Shown piece by piece: positions 6,537-6,728 of a stretch of DNA of 6,728 bases (position 1 is its first letter; every line of letters starts with the position of its first letter). This stretch comes from Bordetella parapertussis (GTDB taxonomy: Bacteria > Pseudomonadota > Gammaproteobacteria > Burkholderiales > Burkholderiaceae), in assembly GCA_945901665.1 (NCBI GenBank), contig CAMDLJ010000145.1:1-6728 (forward strand), written 5' to 3'. Position numbers and translations under genes: made by a program. The notes under the pieces are model-generated. The model was not told the DNA's origin. It made no database searches and worked only from the letters and a program-made list of their open reading frames with translations.

Positions 6537-6728
6537 TTACGCGGTCTCGCCGTAGCCGATCATGGCTTTGATTTCCAAGAAATCGTGGATCGCCCAATCG
6601 GCGTATTCGCGTCCGTTACCCGATTGTTTGTAGCCGCCGAAAGGTGCGTAGATATCCCAGTCGGGATAGTTGATGTTGACCTGTCCGGCCCGCAACTGGC
6701 GCGCTACCCGGCGGGCATGGGCCATGTC
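6537..6728 (-). CDS. Aldehyde dehydrogenase, C-terminal end only
   Basis: The last 63 codons of an NAD(P)-dependent aldehyde dehydrogenase superfamily protein; the rest, including the catalytic cysteine and the cofactor domain, lies beyond the window. The segment RAGQVNINYPDWDIYAPFGGYKQSGNGREYADWAIHDFLEIKAMIGY is typical of the C-terminus. APFGGYKQSGNGRE is the conserved late motif, and the tail after it belongs to the oligomerisation strand region. The frame stays open to the window edge (codon GAC at 6728-6726), so the ATG at 6725 is internal and not the start. The TAA stop is at 6539-6537. The aldehyde substrate cannot be judged from this part. It converges on panC, with 15 bases between the two stops, so it is a separate transcription unit. 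Confidence 0.9.
   Translation of the reverse strand, partial: DMAHARRVARQLRAGQVNINYPDWDIYAPFGGYKQSGNGREYADWAIHDFLEIKAMIGYGETA

Noticed and set aside
1..6728. Novel defence, mobile or CRISPR system
   Set aside because: Every stretch above 215 bases is covered by a recognisable housekeeping, transport or metabolic gene; no repeat array, integrase, transposase, terminal repeats or toxin-antitoxin pair is visible.

Overview
The window reads as ordinary chromosomal housekeeping DNA from a betaproteobacterium of the order Burkholderiales, most likely family Comamonadaceae. This placement is inference. It rests on a GC-rich sequence, a small DUF3460-type gene overlapping scpA, the PanB and PanC sequence style, and a MetRS with a C-terminal tRNA-binding domain. 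The genus cannot be fixed from the sequence alone. Coding density is very high, and I see no mobile element, CRISPR array, rRNA or tRNA.

Layout: (1) 1-1644, + strand, the C-terminal four-fifths of methionyl-tRNA synthetase (metG), cut by the window edge. (2) 1736-3391, +, a complete SulP/SLC26-type anion transporter with a C-terminal STAS domain. (3) 3392-3606, a 215-base gap. It holds a C-rich, almost G-free stretch that looks like a Rho loading site, then two overlapping hairpins, then a good sigma70-like promoter. (4) 3607-6521, +, four closely packed genes: a 67-residue DUF3460-type protein, scpA overlapping it by 4 bases, then panB and panC 12 bases apart. A second, weaker promoter may lie between scpA and panB. 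(5) 6537-6728, - strand, the C-terminal end of an aldehyde dehydrogenase converging on panC with only 15 bases between the stop codons.

Functionally the genes are a mixture: protein synthesis (MetRS), anion transport (SulP), chromosome segregation (ScpA, the kleisin of the SMC-ScpAB condensin) and pantothenate/coenzyme A synthesis. PanB makes ketopantoate and PanC joins pantoate to beta-alanine. The ketopantoate reductase and the aspartate decarboxylase that supply the remaining steps are not here, and neither is scpB.

I found no convincing sign of a new biological system. The points most worth a second look are the regulatory gap at 3392-3606, the overlapping DUF3460-scpA pair, and a clear change in leucine codon preference between metG and panB/panC.
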